From Rhynchopus sp. YZ270_cl-10 (Eukaryota > Euglenozoa > Diplonemea > Diplonemida > Diplonemidae): 64,000 nt of DNA. The stretch's first letter is position 1, and each line of letters opens with the position of its first letter. This document shows positions 1 through 12,449 of this stretch, one piece after another. The notes under the pieces are model-generated. The model had not been told where the DNA came from. It was given only the letters and a program-made list of their open reading frames with translations, and searched no databases. Position numbers and translations under genes: made by a program. The stretch spans positions 1,957,187 through 2,021,186 of the forward strand of contig OZ037839.1 in the NCBI GenBank assembly GCA_964035575.1, given 5' to 3'.

Positions 1-724
1 CTTAGGCTCCCGGCCGAGGTTGGGTGACACATGTTTACCTAGTTTCGGTGTAAAGTGCGACAGAAAGAAAAGAAGAAAAAGAAAAAGAAAACGCTCCTCA
101 ACAAAATGAGGGGAATATACCTTTTCACGGGGGTGATTGTCGATATAGCAAAACGGTGTTGTACTCCTGTACAGCGATTTTTTTTTGTCGACACAAACGA
201 GTAAAAAAGTTACGCCCCCTAGAAAAAACTGTTTTTTTTGCACTTTCAACTTTTCTTTGTAACAGAACCCCACCTCTTTATTCGAACGTTTGCAGAAGAT
301 GACAAAGGTAGATCCAAATGACACCTTCACGGGTATTATTTTTTCAAAAAATGATTTTTTTTTTTGGGCAGGGGCAGGAGGGAGGGGGGATTTTTTGTAT
401 TTATATCTTGAGAGTGTTCTTGTGTGTTGTGTGTCTCAGAAAGCAAAAGTGTTTTTACGCCTATAGCACAAAGAAGAAGAATAGAAGAAGACCTCTGTTC
501 TTTTGTTGTGGGTGTGTCGTCTCTTGCTGTAAGATTCGTGACATGGTTTCGTTTCTGAACCTTTTTTTTTTAAATTTTTTTTATTCTTTTTTTTTATTGA
601 TATTTCAGATCATTCGTTGCTCTGTAGCGTACATAGCGGATTGGTGTTTATGATGTTTTGAGTGTTTTTTTAATGTTTTCCTTTTACATCTTCTGTTGTT
701 GGCCGCAGGGAACTTGTGCTTTTT

Positions 725-780
725 TTCATCCGGCTGGCTGGCATCGTACGTGGGTCAGTCGGAGTTGCCTGCACTAAAAG
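725..780. repeat. Dispersed short repeat, GGCATCG...GCCTGCA family, copy 1
   Basis: The segment reads CATCC, a GCTGGCATCG core, GTGGGTCAGTCGGAG and then TGCCTGCA. Related copies lie at 8578-8640, 11341-11389 and, weaker, 11577-11615. The copies differ by substitutions and small gaps, so the family is old. Origin is unknown. Confidence 0.5.
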
Positions 781-1066
781 CTTCACTTTTTCCCCGCTTA
801 GGCGGTATTCACTAGGGTATGTGAAGATCAATCTAGTCAGCCCTGACACAGAAGCACACCCAACAGAGGCGTGAGTGAGAGTCACACCTCTGGTGTGGGT
901 GTCTTGAGAAACACCTAGAGAGTACAAGAACAAAACATCCCCAAAGAAAAAAACAAACACAACAAGAGCACAAAGAGTTACAGCACTTTCAAGCCTTCTC
1001 CGTTTATTTATTTTTTCCCCTTCTTTATTTTTCTCGTTTTTACGCACACTACTTTGTGAGCGTCAG

Positions 1067-1201
1067 GTGTCACGTCGTTCACTCACCCAACCGTGCTCCG
1101 CAACACCACCACCCCAACAGGTGAGAGATAGTATGTGTGGAAGCGTCAACGCATCAAAACAACTACAAGAAATAGGGGGTGAGAGGGGAACGAAGTGACA
1201 C
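1067..1201. mobile_element. Short terminal-inverted-repeat (MITE-like) element, copy 1
   Basis: The 135-bp unit begins GTGTCACGTCGTTC and ends GGGAACGAAGTGACAC, which are imperfect inverted repeats. The same unit recurs at 3359-3487 and 11651-11786, with small indels in the middle. It has no coding capacity. Copies 1 and 3 also share a few flanking bases (GCGTCAG), so the true boundary may lie slightly outside; no target duplication is clear. Confidence 0.6.
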
Positions 1202-1826
1202 TTTTGTTTTTTTTTTTTTTTATTTATTTTGGGTTGACTTCTCTACATCCTCAACTCCCTAAAATACCCGTTCTCGGGAATGAACCCATTTTCAAAAAAT
1301 GGGTCTTAACGACATATGGGAATTTAGGGAGTTGAGCGGGGTTTTCTCCATTTTTTTCTCTCTCTTTTTTTGTTCAAGGTGACTAAGCACGAGAGGCTTA
1401 GGGTCATCTTATAAACTTTTTTTTTTCTCTCTTTTTTTTTTCTTTCCTTTTTGACATATTGTCGAATATTCGTTGGGAGGTTTTTTTTTTTTGAGTGAGA
1501 GTTTTTGCTCAAAGAAAGAGGATACAGAGAAAGAGAAAAAAAAACATTTTTTTTTTCCGTGTCATCTTTTTTGAGCTTTTTTTTTGCTCTCACTTCCTTC
1601 CAGGGAGTATGCCTGCTGTCTCTGAGGCTTTTCACTATTTTAAGAAAAGTATTTTTTTTTATTCCTCTTCTTTTTCTTTTTCTTTTACTCTTATTTTTTT
1701 TTTACGTTTTGCAAAACATGTGGCATAAAAGGAAAGATGGGATCATTTTTGTTGATCCCTATACCTATGCTATCAATTTCATTGATTGCATATGATGAAA
1801 TACTTCTTCTTTTTTTTTTTGGCCAA

Positions 1827-1876
1827 GTGCCTGTATCCGACGATGTACGGTGAGGCGTTTGCACTTTCCAACTTCT
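1827..1876 (+). repeat. Dispersed repeat with GATGTACGGTGAGGCGTTTGC core, copy 1
   Basis: It reads GTGCCTG, TCCG, then a core GATGTACGGTGAGGCG and a GCACTTT tail. A close copy lies at 9969-10014 and an inverted diverged one at 24446-24494, inside a TA-flanked TIR element. Function is unknown. Confidence 0.5.
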
Positions 1877-2483
1877 CTTTTTTTTTTCTTTTTTTTCTTT
1901 TTTCTTTTTTCTTTTTCCTTCTTTTTTTTCTTCTCTCCCCAACACCTTTTATTGCCTTTACTTCATCTTCTTTTTAAATCTTGGTCTTATATTTTATATT
2001 TTGCTTTTTTATACTATTCACTAATCATCCCCATTCCTGAAAAAAAAAAAAACATTGCTGTTTATTTGCCTTTTGTCTTTACATTTTCACCTTTTTCTTA
2101 TCCTTCTTTCGTTCATTTTTTCTTTTCATTTTATTTATTCATATTTTTCTTGTCTTTTCACACTTTACCCCCCTTTTTTATTCCCCTTTCTTTTGCCCTT
2201 TCCATCCTCCTTTTTACTCGAAAGATTTAAAATAATGTGCACGAATAAAGGTTCTACCTTTTATCACATCGTTTTTACTTCCGTTTCCCCCCCTTTTTTT
2301 CCCCCCCCTTCTCGGGATTTTATGTTGTTCTGAAAGAAAATAGTTTTCTTCAGAACACCAAAAACCTCCCACTTCATCCCCTATTTTCCCAAAAAAAGGG
2401 GGAAAAAAAATCAAAACAAAAACATACAATAAAAGAGCACAATGCAAAAGTAAAGCACTTCATAAAAAACCCTCCTTCTCTTT

Positions 2484-2570
2484 TGGTTGGGTGTCCACCC
2501 CCCAACCACCGGTGCACCATGTACCAAAGGTACACTGCCGCGAGAGGGCTTTTGTATTTCAAGTCAAAAA
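2484..2570 (+). repeat. SINE-like short repeat with TGTACCAAAGGTACA palindrome, copy 1
   Basis: The unit has GGTTGGGTGTCCACC, GGTGCA, the perfect palindrome TGTACC-AAA-GGTACA, CGAGAGGG and a GTATTTCAAGTCAAA end running into A/T tracts. Copies at 4571-4655 and 7009-7099 keep the palindrome, and 57165-57270 is diverged. A tRNA-like origin is possible from the TTCAAGTC stretch, but no convincing A box is seen. Confidence 0.5.
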
Positions 2571-3358
2571 ACCCTTTTTTTTTTTTTACGCATGAGCGCA
2601 GGGCGTTCGCTATCGCCATCGTTTTTTCCTGATCGTGGCGAAATGCCAAAAACCCCGAAATTTTCGTTTTTTTACTAGTGCTTAAAATAGGTCAAAAAAA
2701 TTTTCCCCGCCGGAGAGAAGTTAGTTCGTGGGGTGAATCCCTGGTACTGAATGGTCAAAAAAAATTTGCGATTTGTGCGTGATCCCTTCCCCAGCACAAG
2801 TGATATTACAGCTGAACTTTCCTGATACTAAAACCAGCAAAACGATGGAGAATTTCATCAATCCCCCCTCACTGAGGGTCTCTTTGTGTTGTTTAATCAA
2901 GCAGATGTACAAGAGAGAGGCATCCGTCATATGAGACTTCATCCTTATTTTGATTATTTTCAACTCTCTGCCATTGAAGATAGAGTTGACACGAGCAGTG
3001 ACACCTTCTATAACAGGGGGTACGGTACACCTTCAGCAGACTGCAGGATTGAGGAGCGAGCGGGAGTGCTGGGGAAACTTCCTCTCACGGCAGGCGGGTT
3101 TGCGGATGATTTTGAGTACAGTGGACACCCCTCTGCGACCCCCCCTCCGGGGGGGTCTACAGGGTGGTGGGGAGAAATCTGTCTCTCTTTTTTTTTTTTT
3201 TTTCCCCTTTTTTTATTTATTTATTTATTTATACAGGGTTTCGCCCCGGTGGGGCGAAGCCCTGGGGCGAAATAAAACGTCATTTTTTCAGGAAAAGATT
3301 TTTTTAACGAAAAAAAATATTTTTCGCCCCGGGGCGAACGCCCTGCATGAGCGGAAAG

Positions 3359-3487
3359 TGTCACGTCGTTCACTCACCCAACCGTGCTCCGCAACACCAC
3401 CACCCAACAGGTGATTTTTAGTGTGTGTGGAAGCGTCAACGCATCAAACAACTACAAGAAGGGGGGTGAGGGAACGACAAGTGACAC
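3359..3487. mobile_element. Short terminal-inverted-repeat element, copy 2
   Basis: Same family as 1067-1201: 129 bp, starting GTGTCACGTCGTTC and ending AAGTGACAC, with a slightly shortened middle. It differs enough from copy 1 to show independent mutation. Confidence 0.6.
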
Positions 3488-4123
3488 TTTTTGTTTGGGT
3501 GTACGGCGAACGCACAGAAAGGGAATAAGATTTATCTTACAAAACTCTTTTCTTTTTTTTTTATAGTCCTTCCCTCTCCTCCCTCCCTCCTCAATCCTAC
3601 ACGCCTGCACACATACACCCCCCTTCACAAAAGTAGGAGGGGGTAACAAAATAATGAGTGCGCAATACGTGTGTCGCTTTAGGCATTTCACGATTTTAGC
3701 CCATTTCAGAGAAAAGTGCTTCTGAGGAAAATTTTTTAAAAAATACAACAAACAAAAAACAAAAAACAAAAAAAAAAACGACAAAAAACACACCTCTTTG
3801 CTTTTGCTCAAGGTGGATGTGTGCCTTGTTTTTCAAAAAGGCCCTCCTGAATTTTCAGCACACAGAGAGTGTGTGTATGTGCGTTTTTTTTTACCCTCAG
3901 AGCTGAGAACATTGCGATGTTTTGTGTGTTGAAAAAGCAGTTTTTTTTTGGGTACTTTTCGAGGGAAAATTGCCCAAGTGTTTTTTTTTTGTGCTACGTG
4001 GTTGCTGTGTGTTATTTGTGTTATTCAACAATCATTTTCATGATGTCTTTTGGGGATACTTCACTCATGAGACGCGTGAAGTATCTTTTGCTTATCGTCA
4101 CCAAAACATAAAAAGCGTTTTTG

Positions 4124-4190
4124 TATAGTGGAGCTCATCCTCGGGTGTCTACACTAATACAACCAAATTTTCAAAAAAAAAAATTTAAAA
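4124..4190 (+). repeat. A-tailed short repeat (TAGTGGAGC...CTACACTAATACAACC), copy 1
   Basis: It reads TATAGTGGAGCTCATCC, TCGGGTGTCTACACTAA, ACAACCAA, TTTTC and then an A-rich tail. The same block occurs at 5534-5595, 11959-12010, 15415-15463, 23484-23530 (- strand) and 25222-25261. At 15415-15463 it is the 3' end of a 667-bp inserted element, so the short copies are probably 3' remnants of that family. Confidence 0.6.
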
Positions 4191-4570
4191 AATGCAATGA
4201 TAAAAACCCCCCCTCGAGTGCACGCAAAATGGCGTTTTTCTTGGTGTGTTCTATACGCCCTCCACCATTCTCAATTGATTGCTATTGCTCATGGCAAAAC
4301 AAAAACAAAAAAACAAAAAAACAAAAAAAAAAAATGCCTTTTTCAGCAAAAAATAACATAAAAAACCAGAAGCAAACCATCCTCCCTCTTTTTTACTATC
4401 TTTTTTAACTCCCCCTTTCTCAAATGCTTTTCTGTTCTCCTGAACGTAAGGTATATGAAACATTAATGTTCTTCACTCCTTCACTCCAAACCCAACTCCC
4501 AAAAAAAAAAGGGAAAGACCGTAACCAGGTTCACCAGGTTTTTTCTGCCATGAAATGTGATTTCCAAAGT

Positions 4571-4655
4571 CGGGGAGTCCACCTGGTGCGGTCATTTTTT
4601 TTTGTACCAAAGGTACACATGTCACGAGAGGGATTTTTTTGTATTTCAAGTCAAA
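4571..4655 (+). repeat. SINE-like short repeat with TGTACCAAAGGTACA palindrome, copy 2
   Basis: Same order of blocks as 2484-2570 (GGAGTCCACC, GGTGC, the palindrome, CGAGAGGG, GTATTTCAAGTCAAA), with a T-run inserted before the palindrome. Confidence 0.5.
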
Positions 4656-5533
4656 TTTTTTTTTTGTATTGTGCGGACACACAAAAAGCCTTGTTCTCCT
4701 CTACCCACACAGAGGCTGAGTCAAACAGCCTTTTTACTGAAATAAGGAGAGCATACCGGTGTTCAGATTATTTGAAAGAATTTTTTTTTTTTTTTAGCAT
4801 TTTGCTGCATTTTGCTTTGTAGCTAGGTAAAGGAGAAGGGGGAGGGAAGGGGCTGTAAGCACCTCCCCCATCTCCAGAACGACCCCTAAAAAAAAAAATC
4901 GTTTTTATTTTTTCCCCGCAAAATATTTTTTTTTGATTGAAGTTAAATCATCCAAAAAGCCATACAACGATACCGATAATCATTTCCCCCCCCATTTTTT
5001 TTCTTCTTCTTCTTCCTTTTTTTTGTTTTTTTGTTCTTTTTTTTAGGTCAGACCAAGGGGGTTTGCCTTGCCACACTCACGGAGAGGATGAAGTGTGCCG
5101 TCTGTATTTCCTCACGTTGGCCAGAGGGGTATGCGGGACTATTCTGTACTGTCCTCAGGGCGCTAAACGTCCCTGCCCCCTACTAAATGCAAAGTTAAAC
5201 CCTGTTTAGGGTATTTTTAATACCGGTCTGTGCTTCCCCAGGCTGTGAAAGGTGTTTTTTGCACTCAGCATGAAACAGTGACCAACAGAGCCAGACTTTT
5301 CTCTGCTGTGTCAAACATAAAAGTGTTGATTGAATGAATACTAACAAAATACACACTCTCCATAACAGTGCAGAACACAACTCTATCAGTCTCCATAAAG
5401 TGATCACCAAACGACCACCAAACGGTCTTGATGCTGAGTAATAAAGGCATCAATCCCGACTTCGCAAGACCCCAGCGTAGTCCACACAGAACAACACAAG
5501 CCGCCAAAGGCTTAGTTAATAACAAAAAAAAGC

Positions 5534-5595
5534 TATAGTGGAGCACACTCTAGGGTGGCTACACTAATACAACCAAGTTTTCAAAAAAAAAAAAA
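5534..5595 (+). repeat. A-tailed short repeat, copy 2
   Basis: TATAGTGGAGCACACTC, GGGTGGCTACACTAATACAACC, AAGTTTTC and an A13 tail. See 4124-4190 for the family. Confidence 0.6.
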
Positions 5596-7008
5596 TGCAA
5601 CCCCCATTTCAAACTACCCCCCCTTGAAGGTCCCTTGAAGGTCCCCCCTTCTGTACCCCTTTGTCACGCCTATTGTCAGGTACACCATTCTCTCGAACCC
5701 GCCCATAACTCAACAGAGCACGACTCCTGTTGCGTCGCAAAGAGAGGGAAGGGAAGGTAACCCTTAGCTGCACTACTTTTTCTTTCCCAGCTAAAAGGTT
5801 ACAATAGTAGAGAATAATTGAGTCACGCCGTGTCTTTTCTTTTTTTTCTGTAGAAAGACCAACCGTTTTTTAAAATGTCACAAATCACAAAAAAAGCTAG
5901 AACAAAAAAAAAACGTCTCCAAGCCCTTCAGGGAGGCAGACATCAACGAACCCATGATTAGGTTACAGTTTTGTGTAGACCGGTTATGTTGTGCGGGCCT
6001 GATGTGGCCTGAACTATGACTACTCTCATGTGTTTAGGATTATTCACCCACATCCCCCCGCGGGACCCCCCCTGGCTGGGGCGGTAAATATGTATAATAC
6101 GCGATACGTATGATACGTGTGGGGGTAGTCACGTATTTGCCAACCCCCCGGGTGGGTTGTTTCGTAAAAAAAGTCGAGACAAAAAAAAAATATCAAAAGT
6201 TATCGACACAATAAGATCCCCCCCCTTTTTAGGTGACTGCAATGTCATGAATAACGTACCTCTCGATTGGGGGGTTTAACCATACAAAATAAAATAAAAT
6301 AAAACTGACAGACTGGAGATTGCACAACTGTGGCAACTACACACTACTCCAACAATTTATAAAAAAAAAAAAAAGAAATCTATAAAAGTCTAGCAACAGC
6401 AGCAAAAGACACTACAGCATCACCTTTTTTTTCTTCTTTCAGTTCGGAAAACTCCATCTTTCGATTGAAAATAATATCTTAATCATTTTCTTTCAATTTT
6501 TTTTTGTGATGCGCACTCAGCAGAGAGAGCTTTATATATAGATATGCATCTACGAGAGGCATATTTATCTTTCTCAACTTTTCTTAAATGTCCACCCACC
6601 TAACAGCCCAATCTATTTCCATCCAACAGCACCCATTATCACCTATTTTTCCTTCCGCACTTTTTTTTTTAAAATTTGCGGAAGGAATGAATGAAGTGAG
6701 CCTTTTTTTGTTTTTTGGCCACTTTCTGAGAGGGTGCATGTGTGTGTGTGTGTGTCTTAACTTCGTGTATTCGCTTGAGGCATATTTCTTTTGTTCCTCC
6801 CCTGGTGCTCCGGGAAATCGGTCAACGACCTGTCAGCGCCCTGTCGATATCGACCCCCTCCGGATCATCATCCCCGTTTTTTTTTTCTCCCCCACTCCGA
6901 GCTGCTCTTCCCTCGCTAGCTTTTTTCCCAGAATTTTTTACATTCTTTCAATGAACCACATTGTTTATTTTGACGATGTGTCCGTACACATTTTTTCAAA
7001 AAAAAACG

Positions 7009-7099
7009 AAATGGATGTAGGTTGGGGGTCCACCCACGGTGCACCGGGTCATTGTACCAAAGGTACACTGTTTTATAAGAGGTCGTATTTCAAGTCAAA
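7009..7099 (+). repeat. SINE-like short repeat with TGTACCAAAGGTACA palindrome, copy 3
   Basis: Begins AAATGGATGTAGG, contains GGGGTCCACC, GGTGCACC and the palindrome, and ends GTATTTCAAGTCAAA. The 5' portion is shared with the diverged copy at 57165-57270, which defines the left end of the family. Confidence 0.5.
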
Positions 7100-7294
7100 T
7101 TTCTTCGAGAGGCATCCACATCCTTCTTGTTCCAAGAACGGGGGCGGATGTACGTTACATCCTCTACTTTACCGTTCTCCTTGAAGTGAAGGCGAACGAA
7201 TTTATTTCGTGAAAAATTCAAAATGGGAAAAAAAGAATTCAGAAAAACAAAAAACTTGGCTCGAAGTTGTATTACCGACTGCTTCTTGTATATA

Positions 7295-8344
7295 TGGCAG
7301 CGTCCGCGAAAGACCCCCCCCTAAAGCTAACATCCATGCTTATTGGTATTTCACTAATTAAAATTTTGGTATTTTATAAGATTTTTTTTTAAAATGAACT
7401 CAGAGTTAAGTTTCTGAGTTCATTAAAAAAAAAATCGGTGAAAAATTCCGAGTAGGTATTAATTTAGATAGGAAAAGCTATGTCAACAGCTATGTGTCCC
7501 CTTATTTTACCTGTAAATACTAAGGATATACAAGGAAATCCTCACAAACACCCATATAACCACCCATAGAACAACACAACAGGGGGAAATGTAATCAGCA
7601 GCCAAAGCATTCGCTCAGGAGCTGAAAACCCGGCCTTTCCGAGGCCTAAAAAACTTCGCCGAGCTGCAGGTGTATGCAGGGGTTCACTGGCAGGGGGGCA
7701 AAGGGTGGGGCGCGAGGAGCTGGATGCGCGAGGTGTGTAGCTCGAAGCATATGTCCCTCCATATGCAGAAGACAACCACCAGGAGAAAAGGGGCGTCCGC
7801 CGTTTACTACTCCTGTAGTTGCATCAGCGACACCCTCAGGAGGACAGTGACAGCGAGACGGAGGAGGAAGAGGAGGAACAGGCGGACAATTGTCTGTAAC
7901 TCTTGGAGAGACTCATCACTGAGGTCAATAGGGTCACTCAAAAAAGGGGGTTTTCTGCGAGAAAGTCGACGTCGCCGCAGACGACCCGGAGCGTGAAGCT
8001 CTTTCGCGCTCTATTTAGAGTGTTCGGAGGGGACGACAAGCCTCCACCCCCCTTTCCTACCCCCTTTTTGATAATGGGTTTAGAGACAGATATTAGTGAA
8101 TTCCTTCCTATATCCTTAGTATTTACAGGTAAAATAAGGGGACACATAGCTGTTGACATAGCTTTTCCTATCTAAATTAATACCTACTCGGAATTTTTCA
8201 CCGATTTTTTTTTTAATGAACTCAGAAACTTAACTCTGAGTTCATTTAAAAAAAAAATCTTATAAAATACCAAAATTTTAATGAGTGAAATACCAATAAG
8301 CATGGATGTTAGCTTTAGGGGGGGGTCTTTCGCGGACGCTCCCA
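7295..8344. mobile_element. TA-flanked DNA transposon relic with 236-bp inverted repeats
   Basis: Arms 7295-7530 and 8109-8344 are near-perfect inverted repeats, and each arm itself contains a smaller hairpin (GAACTCAGAG...CTGAGTTC). The ends read TGGCAGCGTCC and GGACGCTCCCA, with a TA dinucleotide just outside each end (7293-7294, 8345-8346), the pattern of Tc1/mariner-type insertion. The 578-bp interior is GC-richer than the surroundings and holds only short open frames. One of them is an acidic stretch, so it may be what is left of a longer gene. No transposase motif is visible; probably non-autonomous. Confidence 0.7.
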
Positions 8345-8347
8345 TAT

Positions 8348-11300
8348 GCCAACATAAAGTGTTTTCCTTTTTTTTAATGTGTCGACAGTAAGGCACATTC
8401 ATCTCTGCTAGTTTACAGTTTTTATGAAGATGTGTATGCAACGTGAAGCATATTTACCTCTTTCAACTTCTCTCCCCTGCCCCCCTTTTTATCAGTCTCT
8501 GCGCTGCATTTTGCAGCAAGAGACTGGTTTCTTAGCATCCATTTTTTAGATTTTATGATTTTATGAGTTTTATCTTTTGTGCTTTCATCCATGACTGGCA
8601 TCGTATGGTGAGTGGAGGGAGGTGCCTGCATCAATAACTATTATTTTATGTGTGTTGTGCACAAAGGGCACAGTCATTCTCTACAAGCGTTTTTCACTGC
8701 CGCCTGCATCCAAGAAGGTGTCTCACGCGGCGCCCAAACCCCCCTCCCCCTCTGAAAGTGGACTCAACTCAGCACAGTGCGGCTTCGGTCCCTCATTACA
8801 GAAACTTTTGTTCTTTCCCCCACCACCCCTTCTCCCGTTTTTACGTTTTTTTTTACGTTTTTTTTTTACGTTTTATTTTCCATAAAATGCATCCCCCTTT
8901 CTCGTTCTCCTCGACGTTCTCCTGGCTCTGCACTTTTTTTTAACCCTTGTTTCATTTCTGCGTTGATTTCCAACAGTGGTGGAAGCGTACAAACTAACAA
9001 ACTCTCACCTGAATAGGCTATTTTGTTTCCCCGTTGTTTCCCCGTTGCTGTGTGGGTGACGATAGCTATTGACGCCGTATTTTTATAACTCTTTGTTTCA
9101 TTTATGCTTTTAGTGATGTGTTATATATAGGAGGCCATTTTAGGTGGTGTTATGTGTTGTTGTGATTAAAAAGCAGTTGTGGGGTAGTTTCCCAAGGAGC
9201 ATTTCCACTACGACTGCTTGCGTTGTGTGTTTGACATCAGGTGTGGTTCACCCTTATTCCCCGAGGGGTCGGTCTGGGTGAAATCTGCATGGGGAAATGA
9301 CAGAGATACACAGAACGATGTTCAATGATGCAAGCCCCGCTGTACGTATGCGTGCGTACAGCAAGCAGTCCTCATCTTTTTTTGTTGCGCAAAATTGCGT
9401 GTGTGTTTTGAAAAAGCAAGAGTGGTCCGAAGCATTTTACCACAATTTGCGTGTGTATTGCGCAGCGAAAGGCATATTTCATCGTTTCACGTCTTCCTTA
9501 AGGGGTGGGAATGGCTGCACAGTGCGGTCTGCACACAACGACGGGTTTATACTGTGTAATACATAAGGGGTCGGGTTACCCTGCACGCTTGACAGCATTC
9601 AGGGCTCCGGCCTCTTGCTTTTTCTGTTCTCCTGAAAGTATATGAAATTTATGTTTTCCTTTTTTTCATTTTTCTGAAAGAAGATGTGTGTGTGTGTTTG
9701 ATAACTAGTAGGGGTAATTCTTGCTCAGAATATGGCCCCAATGTGTGTGTGTGTGTGTGTGTACAGTTGAGGCAGACATTCTCCAATTTCGTTCTCTTTT
9801 TCTTTCATTCTCTTCTTTCTCTGGAGAGTGTTTTTCGCACACACACGCGCAGCTTTTTTAAAATTTTTTTTTAGATCCTCGTTTTTTCTATTACCCTCCC
9901 GATTGTTAGCACTTTTCAAGATTATTTTATATTCAACTTTACTCTTTTTTTTCGCAATATTTCGTTTCGTGCCTGCGTCCGCCGATGTACGGTGAGGCGT
10001 TTGCACTTTTCAACTTTTTTATAAACTTTTTTTGTTTTTCTTTTTTTGTAACCCTTTTTGAAGCCTTCATCTATGTGGAATACAGGGGATGAGCTTCTTG
10101 GGATGCCCTTCTTCCTCTCTCCCCTTTTCGGGATACAGAGAGGACACGTGCCCCTCTTGGACCGTAACCCATCCTGTGAAGTAGTTTTACTTCAGCCAGG
10201 ACAAGCTAGAGTCTAAAAATGGGGTGGGGGGCTTTTTCAGGAAATTTTTTTTTAAAAAAAACCCACATGGAGCCGTGCCTGCGTCCCCCCCCCCTGGGGA
10301 CTCCCCCCCCAGGGGTCGCTTTTTGCTCTGTCAACTTTATTTTTTTTTGGGTGCATTCACTGTACACACATAACTACTGAGATGTGTACAGGGCTTAGAA
10401 CAAAACATAACTAAATAAACAAAAAATGAATTTTTTAAAGAAATCGAAAAACTTGTTGGAGTATGTAACAATAGCATTTCCCTTCTCTCTCTCTCCTCCC
10501 TTTCTTCATGCATGCAAACTCCCCGAAAGGTGAACGTACCTTAAGGTAGAAGCATTTTTATTCTTATTTTATTTTTGGATTTTACAGATTCCCCCAAAGG
10601 GGACAACGAAGCATATTCTTTTCCAGATTTCCACGAGAGGATTAGGTTCATCTTAAGAAAGAGTTGCCATGGTCTTATCCCTGTGTGATTTCCTTTGTTC
10701 TTTCCCCCCCCCTCTTCGTTTCCTTTTCTTTTATTTTGAAAAACACGAAAAAAGATTCCTGAAGACCAATTGGTCATGGATCCAAAACACAAAAGCAACA
10801 ACAAAACAAAAAAGCAAATAGTACATTTTTAAAGACCACCAAAACAAAAAGAGCACAAAGCAAAAACAACAACTTTCTGACAAACCCCCCTCTTCGTTTC
10901 TTACTGTTATTCCTTTCTTGCTGACTCTTTATTTGTTTTCTTTTGTCTCTGAGGACACACTCCCCCCCCAAGAACCTTCCCATTTTTCTTTTTGAAAAGA
11001 CAGTATGCTTTTATAAACAACCTTTTTATTGTTTCACCCCTCTTCCCTTTTTATCGATTTCTGTTGCAATTTTTTTTCATCATCTTTTTTTTTTTGTGTG
11101 CCCTACTCACTCTCTCTCTCTCTCTCTCTCTTCCCAAGGGGAAAAAAACCCCAAAAAAACTGCTCTCCTTAAAAGTTGAAAAGATGTGTGCATCATCTTT
11201 TCAACTTACCTTCCTTCACCCCCCCTGTAAGGGCAACCGTAGGTGAAGTAAGGTATAGTACACCACGACCTAGTATGGGCAATGACAAGGGGGTATGACT

Positions 11301-11650
11301 AGAAAAGATGTGTGCATCATCTTTTTTTTATTTTATTTTGGATGGCTGGCATCGTGGGTCAGTCGGAGGTGCCTGCATTAATAACTTCCCTTTATTTTTG
11401 AGATGTGTGTACTCTCCAGGTACGTTCATCTGAATGAAGAACCCCCAACCCCCCTGGACCCCTGTTGTTATGTAAAAATGTATAGTAGGTTGCATTGCAT
11501 TGCATTGCACTGTGTCTCACGACTTCTGCACCAGTAGTAAGGGATAGGAAGGACCAGATGCGGGTTTCTTATTGTGTGCTTTCATCCGATACTGGTATCG
11601 TCCAGTGGGCACAGTTCACTCTTTTTATTTTTTTTTGCGCACAGCGTCAG
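8348..11650. other. Non-coding intergenic DNA
   Basis: No supported gene. The stretch contains two TG-rich microsatellites (about 9684-9700 and 9741-9762), a TCTC run near 11108-11130, the repeat copies at 8578-8640, 9969-10014 and 11341-11389, and a GCATT run at about 11490-11510. Open frames are low-complexity. Confidence 0.6.
9969..10014 (+). repeat. Dispersed repeat with GATGTACGGTGAGGCGTTTGC core, copy 2
   Basis: GTGCCTGCGTCCGCC, the GATGTACGGTGAGGCG core and GCACTTTTCAAC; close to 1827-1876. Confidence 0.5.
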
Positions 11651-11786
11651 GTGTCACGTCGTTCACTCATCCAACCGTGCTCCGCAACACCACCACCCCA
11701 ACAGGTGAGAGATAGTGTGTGTGGAAAGCGTCAACGCATCAAAACAACTACAAGAAATAAGGGGTGAGAGGGGAACGAAGTGACAC
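11651..11786. mobile_element. Short terminal-inverted-repeat element, copy 3
   Basis: 136 bp, closest to copy 1 (1067-1201), with the same GTGTCACGTCGTTC start and GAACGAAGTGACAC end. Confidence 0.6.
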
Positions 11787-11958
11787 TTTTGTCTTTTTAA
11801 TTTTATTTCTACTTATGCTGTGGTTTCATCAAAATCGTGTGTGGGTTTCTTTGTTTTCTTTTTTGCGATTCTCTGATCTATGGCTTGAAACAACAGGTAC
11901 AGTCTGAAAATAAGCTGAGAAAAAACACCGACTAAAAAAAAAAAAAAAACGTGTACAA

Positions 11959-12010
11959 AATAGTGGAGCACACTCCAGGTGGTTACACTAAAAACAAAGT
12001 TTTCAAAAAA
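11959..12010 (+). repeat. A-tailed short repeat, copy 3
   Basis: AATAGTGGAGCACACTCC, GGTGGTTACACTAA, AAGTTTTC and an A run; diverged member of the family described at 4124-4190. Confidence 0.5.
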
Positions 12011-12100
12011 CGTACATTTGCTTACATTTTTTATGTTCAAACCCCTCCCTCAAAAGTAAAATCGCGCCTGTGCACATGGTGCCGGAAAAATTAATTCTTA

Positions 12101-12380
12101 CTGGGGGGGGGCGAATAAGAGATGTGGCATCTCTTATTAGGCGAACGGACGAGCCAGAAATAAAAAAAATTTTTTGGGGGGAAAAAAGCAAAAAGACATT
12201 TTCGCCGGAGGCAAAAAAAATATTTTGACCACTTTTTTGCCAGACCGGGTAGACAGGGTAAAATTTCAAAAAAAAATTTCAAGATAAAACCCTGGCGCAT
12301 GCAAAAAAAAAAAAAAAATACCCCCAAAATCTCAACCTGATCTCTTATTCGGCCCTGATCTCTTATTCGCCCCCCCCCAG
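12101..12380. mobile_element. TA-flanked G-run TIR element (MITE), 280 bp
   Basis: Ends read CTGGGGGGGGGCGAATAAGA and its inverse, with TA immediately outside on both sides (12099-12100 and 12381-12382). The interior is non-coding. Its terminal G run matches the ends of 22764-23280, which begins CTGGGGGGGGGCTAATAAAG, so the two belong to one superfamily. Confidence 0.75.
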
Positions 12381-12449
12381 TAACTTTACTTCAAAAAATG
12401 AAAACAAAAAAATCCGGGAAAATGCCCCCCCCCCCCCCCCCCCCCCCCC

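Larger units (their letters stand above)
1..7292. other. Non-coding, homopolymer-rich intergenic DNA
   Basis: I see no credible gene here. Open stretches are short and made of Phe, Ser, Lys or Leu runs produced by T and A tracts. Long T runs dominate the + strand, and C/G runs break the pattern. Apart from the dispersed repeats listed separately (1067-1201, 3359-3487, 1827-1876, 2484-2570, 4124-4190, 4571-4655, 5534-5595, 7009-7099), a short hairpin is visible at about 5756-5812 (GTAACC...AGCTG against CAGCT...GGTTAC). Confidence 0.7.

Noticed and set aside
2721-2963. Short frame near 2721-2963 that looks gene-like in composition
   Set aside because: Only 80 codons, no homology recognised, and surrounded by runs; not enough to support a gene.
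5690-5720. Possible tRNA B box (GGTTCGAGA on the - strand)
   Set aside because: The motif lacks the following CC, and no cloverleaf or A box can be drawn; no tRNA gene was found anywhere in the window.
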